From: Agrobacterium cucumeris
GTDB taxonomy: Bacteria; Pseudomonadota; Alphaproteobacteria; Rhizobiales; Rhizobiaceae
Assembly: GCF_030036535.1 (NCBI RefSeq)
Contig: NZ_CP080387.1
Span: 1,550,001-1,614,000 of the forward strand
Direction: 5' to 3'
DNA: 64,000 nucleotides
The notes under the pieces were generated by a model, which saw only the letters and a program-made list of their open reading frames with translations, was not told the DNA's origin and made no database searches. Position 1 is the stretch's first letter. The number at the start of each line of letters is the position of its first letter. The translations under genes were made by a program, and so were the position numbers. Shown here piece after piece: positions 1 through 7,384 of this stretch.

Positions 1-30
1 GAACAACGTACCGACAAGGGTCGCAAGTAA
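1..30 (+). CDS. 3' end of an upstream gene (partial)
   Basis: Frame 1 is open from the window edge and ends with TAA at 28-30, giving the tail EQRTDKGRK. The stop overlaps the ATG of the following methyltransferase (TAATG), which suggests translational coupling. Too little is visible to name a product. Confidence 0.4.
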   Translation, partial: EQRTDKGRK

Positions 31-716
31 TGCGCCCCACCTACATCGCGCGTAACGGCCATCTCGTCTTTGACGCGGTGGCCGTTCCTGAAAATACGGT
101 CATCCATGGCGACTGCATTCCCGTCATGGCGGGACTGCCCGCCGAGAGCGTGGATTTTGTTCTGACCGATCCGCCGTACATCTGTAACTACCGTGACCGG
201 CAGGGCCGCACCATTGCCAACGACACCAACGGTGACTGGCTGGAGCCAGCCTTCCGCGAGATCTACCGCCTCATGAAACCCGACACGCTCTGCATCAGCT
301 TCTACGGCTGGACCGCGACCGAAGCGTTCCTGGCGGCATGGGCCTCGGCCGGGTTCCGGCGTGTCGGGCACATCGTGTTCTGCAAGGATTACGCGTCCCG
401 CAAGGGCCTGTTCGAGGCGCGGCATGAATGCGCCTACGTGCTGGCCAAAGGCCGCCCGCAGTTGCCGACTACACCGCTATCGGACGTGTCAGGCTGGGTT
501 TACACCGGCAACAAGCTGCACCCGACCCAGAAACCGGTCGAGGTGTTGGAACCATTGATCCGCACCTACTGTCCGCAAGGCGGGCTGGTGCTGGACCCAT
601 TCTGCGGATCTGGGTCTACGCTCGTCGCGGCTGAAACTTGCGGACGGCGCTATATCGGCATTGAACTTGACCGTGACCATACCGAGGTTGCACACAAACG
701 CCTGTTTCCTCGATGA
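30..716 (+). CDS. DNA methyltransferase, N6-adenine/N4-cytosine type (orphan)
   Basis: This 228-residue protein is a small S-adenosylmethionine-dependent DNA methyltransferase of the N6_N4_Mtase family. The catalytic motif IV is TDPPY at about residues 46-50, and the SAM-binding motif I (LDPFCGSGST) lies near the C-terminus, the order of beta-class amino-methyltransferases. DPPY favours adenine as target. No restriction endonuclease is visible next to it, so it is probably an orphan modification enzyme of the kind carried by integrative elements and phages, perhaps to protect the element from host restriction (inference). Its ATG overlaps the stop of the upstream gene. Confidence 0.85.
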   Translation: MRPTYIARNGHLVFDAVAVPENTVIHGDCIPVMAGLPAESVDFVLTDPPYICNYRDRQGRTIANDTNGDWLEPAFREIYRLMKPDTLCISFYGWTATEAFLAAWASAGFRRVGHIVFCKDYASRKGLFEARHECAYVLAKGRPQLPTTPLSDVSGWVYTGNKLHPTQKPVEVLEPLIRTYCPQGGLVLDPFCGSGSTLVAAETCGRRYIGIELDRDHTEVAHKRLFPR

Positions 717-923
717 AACCGGTTCTTGCCTGCCAAATCGATGCTATCCCTGCCGCCCCAAAAATCGAAACTCAAAACATCAGACCGATGTACTTTTGTG
801 GACTAGATCGCCGCATGGCTTGCAGGATAATCTCAGCAATTCACCCTATAGACGGTTGCGGAAATGCAATATAGATGACTGAAAAGATTGTGAAGATTTA
901 GCTAAACGCCACGAGCTTCTTGA

Positions 924-1748
924 ATGTCAGAAACAGACACCGATTCAGAACAAAACAATGCAACCGATGTCGCTGATCGTCTTTGCAGACTTATGCGGCG
1001 TATTGAAATTACCGCAGGTGAATTGCGTTTCAATCAGCCGCATAGTCCAACTCAAAAATTTACCGGCCTTCAATGTCCGCTTTATCAAGTGTTCGAACCA
1101 ATCGCCACGGAGCTCGAATTCGAAAACTATGCCGAATTACGAGACAATTTCGTCGCTCTTTGCAACCGCGTTATCCGTGACGTCAGCAGCCTCACCCTCA
1201 AACGGCCAGAAACCCAACAGCGTTGGATTCAAGCCGCGAAAATGGCGAATGGTGTCTTCGACGCACGCAATTTCGGCATCGATACGGGCAGTGTGTTTCA
1301 GAAGCATTTCTCACAGGATGTCTATCAGCGACTTGAGGACGCTTCAGAGCGCTTGCAGATAACCGAACGACAGGAAGCAACCGTTGATGAACTCGGCGAA
1401 GCTCTCAACGCCGCCCGCAATACGCTGAATGCCTATGAGCAACACGGGAAAATTCCCGCAGAGATAGGAAGAATTCTGAAGCACTACCTTCAGCAGATTG
1501 AAAGTGCCTATCAGCACTACGACGACTTTGGCGAGGAGATATTCTGGGCAACCTACAAGGAACTCTTTGCCACATTTCTTCAAGTTCACAATGTCATTGT
1601 GCCCAGCACACCGAACGACGCCATTAAAACCGCCCTCAATACCATGGGGGAAAAGATGAAGTATGGGCTTCACGCTCTCGCAGTATCTGCGGATGCCGCC
1701 ACGATCGCAGCCACGGGGCTCGCCGTCTTGCAGCTCGCCAAGGTTTGA
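924..1748 (+). CDS. Hypothetical helical protein with hydrophobic C-terminus
   Basis: A 274-residue protein that I do not recognise. It is acidic and polar at the N-terminus (MSETDTDSEQ), then mostly predicted helix rich in Glu, Gln and Leu. The last 25 or so residues are hydrophobic and Ala-rich (ending GLAVLQLAKV), which could be a membrane-associating helix. It precedes the XRE regulator by 40 nt on the same strand, so the two may be co-transcribed. It lies among element genes. No catalytic motif was seen. Confidence 0.6.
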   Translation: MSETDTDSEQNNATDVADRLCRLMRRIEITAGELRFNQPHSPTQKFTGLQCPLYQVFEPIATELEFENYAELRDNFVALCNRVIRDVSSLTLKRPETQQRWIQAAKMANGVFDARNFGIDTGSVFQKHFSQDVYQRLEDASERLQITERQEATVDELGEALNAARNTLNAYEQHGKIPAEIGRILKHYLQQIESAYQHYDDFGEEIFWATYKELFATFLQVHNVIVPSTPNDAIKTALNTMGEKMKYGLHALAVSADAATIAATGLAVLQLAKV

Positions 1749-1788
1749 TCCATACCGACCTTGACAACATTTTCGTTGAGGGGAGCTA

Positions 1789-2208
1789 ATGTCAGAGACC
1801 AATAGGAAACAGCCGAACCTAATCGACGTCCATGTCGGAAGCCGTATCAGGCTGCGCCGAAACATCATGGGCATGAGCCAGGAACGGCTCGGCGATAGCC
1901 TAGGCATCAGCTTCCAGCAAATCCAGAAATACGAACGCGGTACCAATCGCGTCGGAGCCAGTCGACTTCAGAACATTGCGGACATCCTGAATGTCAACGT
2001 CTCATTCTTCTTTGAAGACGCACCAGGAAATGATGCAGGTGCTGTCGATGCGGCGAAAGCGCCATCGTCCGACGACATTCAAACCTTCCTGTCGTCTTCC
2101 GAAGGATTCCGGCTGAACCGGGAATTCGTAAAAATCACTAACCTGAACGTCCGCCAAAGTATCATCGAGATGGTGAAGGCAACAGCAGCCACGGGCGATG
2201 ATAGCTAG
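1789..2208 (+). CDS. XRE-family helix-turn-helix transcriptional regulator
   Basis: A 139-residue protein with an N-terminal Cro/CI helix-turn-helix: GSRIRLRRNIMGMSQERLG, then SFQQIQKYERGTNRV at about residues 17-60, the typical XRE recognition-helix pattern. The C-terminal half is an acidic linker followed by a short helix. This domain layout is common in rhizobial regulators on plasmids and chromosomes. The sequence GGGGAGCT about 8 nt before the ATG serves as ribosome binding site. It may control the gene just upstream or the element itself (inference). Confidence 0.85.
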   Translation: MSETNRKQPNLIDVHVGSRIRLRRNIMGMSQERLGDSLGISFQQIQKYERGTNRVGASRLQNIADILNVNVSFFFEDAPGNDAGAVDAAKAPSSDDIQTFLSSSEGFRLNREFVKITNLNVRQSIIEMVKATAATGDDS

Positions 2209-2216
2209 CACTGCGG

Positions 2217-2786
2217 TTAAACAGCACGATGTATCGTGCTTTCACTCACCCCAAAAGCTCGCGCGATCCGCCCGCACGTCTCGCCCTGCGCCCGCTGTTC
2301 CGCAATCTTCTCCCTCTCTCTCGGCCCCAGTTTGCACGGCCTCCCGAACTTCACGCCACGTAGACGCGCCGCTTCCCTCCCCTGTGCGGTATTTTCCAGT
2401 ATCCGCCGCCGCTGCCAGCGGGCGGCCCAGCCAACTAAGAACGCGATTAAATCCGCCATCTCTGATGTGGTGTCGATAAACGGCTCATCCAGTAGCCGCA
2501 GTCCCGCGCCCGCATCCTTCACCGTTTTAAGGATGTTCACGAGATCGAGCGGGTCTCTCGCTACCCGGTCGGTCGCCGTCGCCAGCATGACATCGCCCGG
2601 TTGAAGGCGGGCGAGCAGGCGAGCCAGCTCCGGCCTGCCGTCCCGGTTCTTGCCGCTGCGCTTTTCATGGAAAATCTCGACACAGCCCGCGTTTTCAAGC
2701 CGCTCGATTTGATAGGCAAGGTCTTGCGCCTCGGTGCTGACGCGGGCGTAACCGATGAGTCGTGGCGTGACGGGAGTGTGGGGCAT
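2217..2786 (-). CDS. Serine recombinase (resolvase/invertase family)
   Basis: The protein opens with RLIGYARVSTEAQDL, the resolvase motif with the catalytic serine in ARVS. It continues with the conserved ATDRVARDPLDLV segment and ends in a helix-turn-helix of the Hin/resolvase type (ARAFGVSESTIHRAV). At about 189 residues it has the size of small Tn3/Gin-type recombinases. The start at 2786 is preferred over an upstream in-frame codon because CAGGAGA lies 8 nt before it and the family motif begins soon after. It is convergent with the XRE gene. The nearby repeats at 2864-3023 could be its target. Confidence 0.88.
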   Translation of the reverse strand: MPHTPVTPRLIGYARVSTEAQDLAYQIERLENAGCVEIFHEKRSGKNRDGRPELARLLARLQPGDVMLATATDRVARDPLDLVNILKTVKDAGAGLRLLDEPFIDTTSEMADLIAFLVGWAARWQRRRILENTAQGREAARLRGVKFGRPCKLGPREREKIAEQRAQGETCGRIARAFGVSESTIHRAV

Positions 2787-2863
2787 CGCGAGGTCTCCTG
2801 AATAAATCCCTTGAAGACCACGAGCGTTCAAAAAGTTGCTTAAGGGATGCTGAATATTTACTA

Positions 2864-3023
2864 CCGTCAAAAGTCACGAATTTTGCAAGTAGGCCTGATT
2901 CACAAATTGTGACGCTGGATAAACTTTAGCAATACTGAATTTATTGAGATTCTCATTCTCATTTTACACGCGGTATTGGCGGGGATGCGGGGCGGCTGCG
3001 CCCGTCAAAAGTCGTGATTTTTG
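2864..3023. repeat. Pair of 22-bp direct repeats upstream of the resolvase (possible res site)
   Basis: The copies at 2864-2885 and 3002-3023 both start CCGTCAAAAGTC and end TTTTG, with three mismatches between. They are in the same orientation, 138 bp apart, just upstream of the serine recombinase gene. Resolvase sites often consist of several subsites in such a region. The alternative is a duplicated fragment left by an insertion. Confidence 0.4.
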
Positions 3024-3065
3024 AATAGCTAGAGCTCCTGTTTAGTTGCCGACATGGAGCTTGGT

Positions 3066-3410
3066 ATGCCTGAGAAATGGAAGAAGGTGGTATTCGCGTC
3101 GCTTGCTGTAATCGCGGTATTGGCCGGCACGTATGTATTCTCCGAAGGCTTGCTGAATAACTCGAAGGAAGTGGGCAAATACAAGGTCGGCACGCAACGC
3201 CTTGAAATAAATAAGGGTGGCGACTGGATGTTAACGCTCGAAAGCGGTGCGCGAACCGGTACGTGGAAGAACGTAGGCGACGAAAAAATAGTTTTTAGAG
3301 TGAATGGGAGCGCAGGAGCCGGTTTCACCTGTGGCTTCCAGTTCCCTTACGGTCCAGACAGAATTTACCTTCTCAACTGCCCGCTTGAAGGCATTTATCC
3401 GCGCATTTAG
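3066..3410 (+). CDS. Small membrane-anchored hypothetical protein
   Basis: A protein of about 114 residues with one N-terminal hydrophobic segment (VVFASLAVIAVLAGTYVF), probably an uncleaved anchor or signal, followed by a small beta-rich domain (VGTQRLEINKGGDWMLTLES) with two cysteines near the end that could form a disulfide in the periplasm. The second ATG (3066) is chosen because GGAG lies 6-7 nt before it; an ATG 12 nt upstream is also in frame. I do not recognise the family. It is first in a run of three small exported-protein genes. Confidence 0.55.
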   Translation: MPEKWKKVVFASLAVIAVLAGTYVFSEGLLNNSKEVGKYKVGTQRLEINKGGDWMLTLESGARTGTWKNVGDEKIVFRVNGSAGAGFTCGFQFPYGPDRIYLLNCPLEGIYPRI

Positions 3411-3463
3411 CGCATCCATCAGAATCCATCCGAGCGCACCCCACAGGCTGAAAGGCTTCGAAT

Positions 3464-3883
3464 ATGCCTGCAAAACTCATCACCGCTGCCTTGATTTCAC
3501 TATCCATCGCCGCACCTGTAAACGCCGAGCCTGTGCCTACGGCACAGTTTGGTCTTGCTGATGATGAGCACCCGATTACAAAGGTGGCTGACAAGAAAAA
3601 GAAAAAGTCGGCCCAACGGATACCAAAGGCCGGGGACGTGCTGATCGGCCCGGTCGAGGGATTTCACAAGCCGGACTTTTCCCGTGGGCGACGAGTACGG
3701 GAGGGCCGCGACCTCGGCGGCCTGATCGGTGAAGCCGTTAATACGTTCATGGGCGGCGGTCTGTCGTCTGGTGGCGGGTCGCGCGGGCGAACAACCGGGG
3801 CACACCAAATCCCCATGGGCGGTTACGGGCAGAATTGCGGGCCGCAGTATGGCACACGCAATCCAACATCTCCGGCGTGCTGA
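3464..3883 (+). CDS. Small exported hypothetical protein, Gly-rich C-terminus
   Basis: A 139-residue protein with a clear signal peptide (KLITAALISLSIAAPVNAEP, cleavage predicted after NA). A lysine-rich stretch follows (DKKKKKSAQR), then a short hydrophilic domain and a glycine/serine-rich tail (MGGGLSSGGGSRGRTTG). RcnB-like periplasmic proteins have a related composition, but the similarity is too weak to name it. It sits 53 nt after the preceding gene and 33 nt before the next on the same strand. Confidence 0.6.
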   Translation: MPAKLITAALISLSIAAPVNAEPVPTAQFGLADDEHPITKVADKKKKKSAQRIPKAGDVLIGPVEGFHKPDFSRGRRVREGRDLGGLIGEAVNTFMGGGLSSGGGSRGRTTGAHQIPMGGYGQNCGPQYGTRNPTSPAC

Positions 3884-3916
3884 CCGGATACCCTATTTGA
3901 TAACCAGAGGAATACC

Positions 3917-4633
3917 ATGTCGCTATCAAGGCTCATTTTGACATTTGCTTCTGTGCTGTGGGTCGGCGGCTTGGCGGTTTCGCCATCCTTTGCCGCCACG
4001 TTGTCGACCCCGGAGGATGCAGTGACGGCCTATATTGAAGGGGTTGTTCAGCAGGATTTCGATGCCATCATTGCCGCGACTGCCGCCGATAAGATGAGTG
4101 CGGAATTCGATTTCGTCGCCAGTGTTGATCGTCTGAAGGCACTGGCGGTACCGACTCCAGCCCCCGCCACAAGTCCCCTCTTCGTCAAAATCAACAAATC
4201 AGGCTTTGCAGCCCGTATCGCCTCACAAGTGAAATTCCTGATTTATGGCTTAATGACAACTAATCCCGTCGTGGAAGGCAAGTCAGCCCAAATGGAAAAG
4301 GTAGCGGCAGACGAGTTTGCGACTACCGTCAGCACTGACCGCCTCGCGGGCGTCAAGTTGGTGAAAGTTGCGATTCCCAGTCCTGCGCTCCAAAACAGCG
4401 AAAAGTATCAGCTCAATGCCAAAAATGCCGCAAAGGTTTACGGTGCAGACGCATCGGCAGAACGGGTGGCGCTAATTTCGTTTGAAGGGCTGCACTTCGC
4501 TGTTGGCTTCCACCTATTCCGCTATGGAGATGAGTGGGGTGTTTCCGATCAAACGTCTTCGCTCGCTGGGTTAGGCGGATTGGGCACCCCTAAGCGAGTG
4601 ACGCCTGAGACCTTTGCGGACTTGGTCAAATAA
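3917..4633 (+). CDS. Exported hypothetical protein
   Basis: A 238-residue protein with a signal peptide (LILTFASVLWVGGLAVSPSFAA). The mature part begins with STPEDAVTAYIEGVVQQDFDAI, a pattern resembling the first helices of NTF2-like or DUF4878-type domains in which a 'one residue per use' helix pair opens the fold. It is probably periplasmic. No catalytic motif was found. An AGAGG sequence lies 6-7 nt before the ATG. With the two upstream genes it makes a compact block of exported proteins in the element. Confidence 0.6.
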   Translation: MSLSRLILTFASVLWVGGLAVSPSFAATLSTPEDAVTAYIEGVVQQDFDAIIAATAADKMSAEFDFVASVDRLKALAVPTPAPATSPLFVKINKSGFAARIASQVKFLIYGLMTTNPVVEGKSAQMEKVAADEFATTVSTDRLAGVKLVKVAIPSPALQNSEKYQLNAKNAAKVYGADASAERVALISFEGLHFAVGFHLFRYGDEWGVSDQTSSLAGLGGLGTPKRVTPETFADLVK

Positions 4634-4652
4634 TCAGCGAGCGTCGGCGTCG

Positions 4653-4904
4653 CTAGTTGGCCGTTCTCACATCAAGGTCAAAATAACGGCCTATCGAGCG
4701 CAAATACGCGGCGATCTCGGTCCGGAGGTGATCCCGCTCTCCGTATCGTCTGCTGATTTCATGCACATCCCTAGATACCCGTTCTATCTCTTCCTCAGGC
4801 ACATCGATTTCCCCGAGAACATACAGGTCGTCGCTGATGGCGCATATCGGGCATCCGGTCGCGGTAATCTCGTCTACAAAATCAGGAATTTGGTCTTTTC
4901 GCAT
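4653..4904 (-). CDS. Small hypothetical protein with a CPIC motif
   Basis: An 83-residue acidic protein with a CPIC pair at about residues 18-21 and two predicted helices rich in Glu and Arg. CxxC could bind metal or form a disulfide. The start is supported by GGAG 6 nt before the ATG on the minus strand. It is convergent with the exported-protein gene at 3917-4633. I do not recognise the family. Confidence 0.5.
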   Translation of the reverse strand: MRKDQIPDFVDEITATGCPICAISDDLYVLGEIDVPEEEIERVSRDVHEISRRYGERDHLRTEIAAYLRSIGRYFDLDVRTAN

Positions 4905-5040
4905 GAGGATCTCCGTCTGACACGTGCCAAACGTTAATGCCCCAGGCTAAAACGGCAACCTGCAAATCTGCACCTGGCCAGAGTTGTATCAGCTGTCTTT
5001 TGCACACCTAGCTTTCTGTACCACCGGGGATAAGCAGCAC

Positions 5041-5436
5041 TCAACGCCGATGGTAAAATGTCTCCCATGCAAGACGGATATCGGCAAACGACCACTCCCG
5101 GCGGCGACCATACGCCGGACTTGGGCGCGTGTGGCAACCCGCAAGGCCTGTCTCCCGCTGGAATTTCATGAACCACGCCGCCGACTTCGGTTTGCCACGT
5201 GGCGTCGGTTCAATCAGACGGATGATTCCACTGTGAGCCCAGCAGTCGTGTGGGTTGGAAATGTGTGAAGGGTTTTGGAGAAAACCTCTCAGTCTCTGCA
5301 AGGTGATATCGTCCGGCGACTGATGAATCTCGCTGCGCAATTCTGCGACGGCTAGGGCTGCGCCCTGGCGCGCAGCCTCGCGCAACAACTCGTTCAACTG
5401 GTGGTGAGTGAGCACCAGCGCTTGCATTGCGTCCAC
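5041..5436 (-). CDS. Hypothetical protein downstream of the integrase
   Basis: A 131-residue basic protein starting at GTG (AAGGAAAGG lies just upstream). It has an N-terminal helix (HHQLNELLREAARQGAALA) and a C-terminal part, EPTPRGKPKSAAWFMKF, with many aromatic and basic residues suggestive of nucleic-acid binding. It lies about 80 nt after the original end of the integrase frame on the same strand, so the two were probably co-transcribed. A recombination accessory role is possible from position only; I cannot name a family. Confidence 0.5.
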   Translation of the reverse strand: MDAMQALVLTHHQLNELLREAARQGAALAVAELRSEIHQSPDDITLQRLRGFLQNPSHISNPHDCWAHSGIIRLIEPTPRGKPKSAAWFMKFQRETGLAGCHTRPSPAYGRRREWSFADIRLAWETFYHRR

Positions 5437-5584
5437 ATCGACATCCTTTCCTTAGGCGTTCAAGGTCGCCTTGGATTCGGCTACGGTCGAGACTCGCATT
5501 CCTGAAAATGACCCGCCATTATAGTCCCGCAAGTTCGCCAAGTCGTTGCGTTACTGGCCGGAGCGGATCAACAAGACCAAGATC

Positions 5585-6889
5585 TTAAATCATGGTGGTC
5601 TCAAGATTACCCTTGTGATCCACGTAGTGGGAGACGGCTTCACGCGAGACCCCCTGCCCGGTCAACATGAGCGAAATCGCAATACGTTTAAGGTCGTAAA
5701 GCTGGAAGTGATCTGGCACCCCCGGCAACGCTTTGAACCTCGCTAAGCCCTTGCGGAAGTTATCGCGCGGTTTTGACAGGTCCGTATGAGACGGGAACAC
5801 GAGGCGACTATCTGGCCAGCGATCACGTTGTGCGCGGATCATCGCAGCAACCTTGCTGTGGATTGGCACGGTGCGGTAGGCGTACTCGTAGAGTGAACGA
5901 GAAAGCTTGATGCCCTTCGTGTTGTGCTTGTTCCAGATGAGCTGGACGAGATCAAAATGGGTGAACTCGGCGCTGGCAAGGTCACTCGGGCGCGCCATGG
6001 TCAGGAACAGGATGCCCATGTAATTGCACAGCTCGGCCATTTGGTCGTTGGCCGTCATAATATGGGCATTAACCAGGGCTTCGTCCCGCTTGGCCAGACC
6101 GCTCATACTGTCGATGTCCGGCACCGCTTCAAACACTGGATAGAAAATGTGCGCGGTGATCTGGCGGATTTGCTCCATGGAGTAATCGCGCCGCTGACGT
6201 ATGATCTTCCGTTTTTTCAGTGGATGCGCCGGATTGCGCATATCAACCAGTTGCATCCGGATAGCCCAGTTAAAAAGTGCCAACACGTGCCGAAGAGCGG
6301 TGTTGTAAACATAAGGAGAGGCAAACTGCTTCTGGTACCGTTCGATATCCAATGGCTTAATTGAGGACAACGGCCGATCCAGAAACATCGAGCCGAAATC
6401 GGCGTAGTTTCTGATATTGCTGCCCCTCTTCGTTACGAGTTTAGGAGCCTGACGGAGCCATTTCGCCATCAGCATAACAAAGGAATACTTATAGCCTTCC
6501 GATAACCCGGAAACGTGGCTCTCCCAGTAGCGGTCAATCGCTTCACGGACCGTCATCAAGTGGATGCGGCGCGGGTCATTCTCATCAAGATCAGGATTCT
6601 CGCCTGCCTGGAGGCGCCTTTCGCGATCAATCACCGCCAGCCGTGCCGAGGCCACGTTTAATATGATTGTTGATCCAAGAGCCTTCCTGTGCCGCTTTTG
6701 GTTGAAAACATAAGCATGCACGAAGGTCTTGTTGCCCAATGCCGTCACACGCAGTCCAAGCCCCGCAACGGAGCCATTCCGAACCACCCCGTCACTACCA
6801 ATCGGGTAATCCCAATAAATTTCCTGATCCTTTTCCGCAGGACAAATAGCCTGCGCAACCACCAGATCAGATAAGTAGATATTCGGCAT
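5585..6889 (-). CDS. Tyrosine recombinase (integrase) ending at the catalytic tyrosine codon
   Basis: A 434-residue site-specific integrase: an N-terminal arm-binding domain, a SAM-like core-binding domain (about 110-215) and the catalytic domain. Catalytic elements are R300 (TMARPSDL), K325 (NTKG), YDLKR at 398-402 in place of the usual HxxR, and H425 (DHKG). The frame then reads ETTMI and stops at TAA (5585-5587), exactly where family members have the nucleophilic Tyr of TTMIY. Reading through the stop, 21 further in-frame codons (DLGLVDPLRPVTQ...) run to a TAA at 5519-5521 and look like a normal integrase tail. A single TAC/TAT-to-TAA change therefore probably inactivated it. The gene points away from the adjacent tRNA-Arg scar at 7029-7073, its likely att site. 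Confidence 0.9.
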   Translation of the reverse strand: MPNIYLSDLVVAQAICPAEKDQEIYWDYPIGSDGVVRNGSVAGLGLRVTALGNKTFVHAYVFNQKRHRKALGSTIILNVASARLAVIDRERRLQAGENPDLDENDPRRIHLMTVREAIDRYWESHVSGLSEGYKYSFVMLMAKWLRQAPKLVTKRGSNIRNYADFGSMFLDRPLSSIKPLDIERYQKQFASPYVYNTALRHVLALFNWAIRMQLVDMRNPAHPLKKRKIIRQRRDYSMEQIRQITAHIFYPVFEAVPDIDSMSGLAKRDEALVNAHIMTANDQMAELCNYMGILFLTMARPSDLASAEFTHFDLVQLIWNKHNTKGIKLSRSLYEYAYRTVPIHSKVAAMIRAQRDRWPDSRLVFPSHTDLSKPRDNFRKGLARFKALPGVPDHFQLYDLKRIAISLMLTGQGVSREAVSHYVDHKGNLETTMI

Positions 6890-6890
6890 T

Positions 6891-7139
6891 TCATGTAACT
6901 TCCATGTAACGGATTTAGACTGAATGTTACATGAAAAGTGCCATAATGACGAAACATCGATTTTACAAAATGATTAAATAACAATCATTTGCATTTGTTT
7001 CATGAATCTAAAAATTAGCCTGGAGCCGCTACGAATCTGAGGGTCAGGAGTTCGAATCTCTTCGGGCGCGCCAAATTTTCCAAACAGTTACGTGATTTTC
7101 GCCCGGCAATGCCCAGCTCATGTAACTTTGGTGTAACCG
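6891..7139. promoter_or_regulatory. Putative integrase arm-type sites flanking the tRNA-Arg core
   Basis: A 22-bp sequence beginning TCATGTAACTT occurs at 6891-6912 and again at 7118-7139 (18 of 22 positions equal). A shorter inverted copy, TGTTACATGA, lies at 6925-6934. They straddle the tRNA-Arg fragment and sit next to the integrase start. Arm-type sites of tyrosine recombinases have this arrangement. The assignment is inference from layout. Confidence 0.45.
7029..7073 (+). other. 3' fragment of tRNA-Arg(ACG): att site scar
   Basis: The 45 nt correspond to the anticodon loop (CTACGAA), variable loop, T-arm (TTCGAAT loop with a five-pair stem) and acceptor 3' strand with encoded CCA of a tRNA-Arg with anticodon ACG. 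The D-arm and 5' half are missing: the bases before it do not complete the anticodon stem. This is the usual footprint of integration at a tRNA 3' end and fits the neighbouring integrase. Confidence 0.75.
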
Positions 7140-7384
7140 CCATCACAATATCTTGTCTGTTGATGATGTCGGGCTACTTCTTCACCTTCATGCACATGCT
7201 TATAGCGGGCATTTAATTTATCCGGCTTTATCCTGACGGGTCCGAAACCAGGCTGCGCTTTGCTATCGTAACGTGTTCTATTTTGGGATTATCTACTCAA
7301 CTTAGTCGCAACCACTAGTCAGAACAAAAAATGAACAATAATATGTGGAGCTCATATTAAGCACTACTCAGGTACATCTCTCTC
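7074..7384. other. Intergenic stretch right of the tRNA-Arg scar
   Basis: About 310 nt without a convincing gene. It contains the right-hand arm-like repeat at 7118-7139 and AT-rich sequence upstream of the large NTPase gene, where its promoter should lie. No clear terminator or RNA gene was seen. Confidence 0.4.

Noticed and set aside
661..882. 73-codon frame after the methylase gene
   Set aside because: Overlaps the methylase end in another frame, with no ribosome binding site and stop-rich homologous context.
2941..2975. Fur-box-like AT-rich sequence (TGAGATTCTCATTCTCA) upstream of the small membrane protein gene
   Set aside because: Match to Fur or RirA sites is weak and one-sided; low-complexity sequence explains it.
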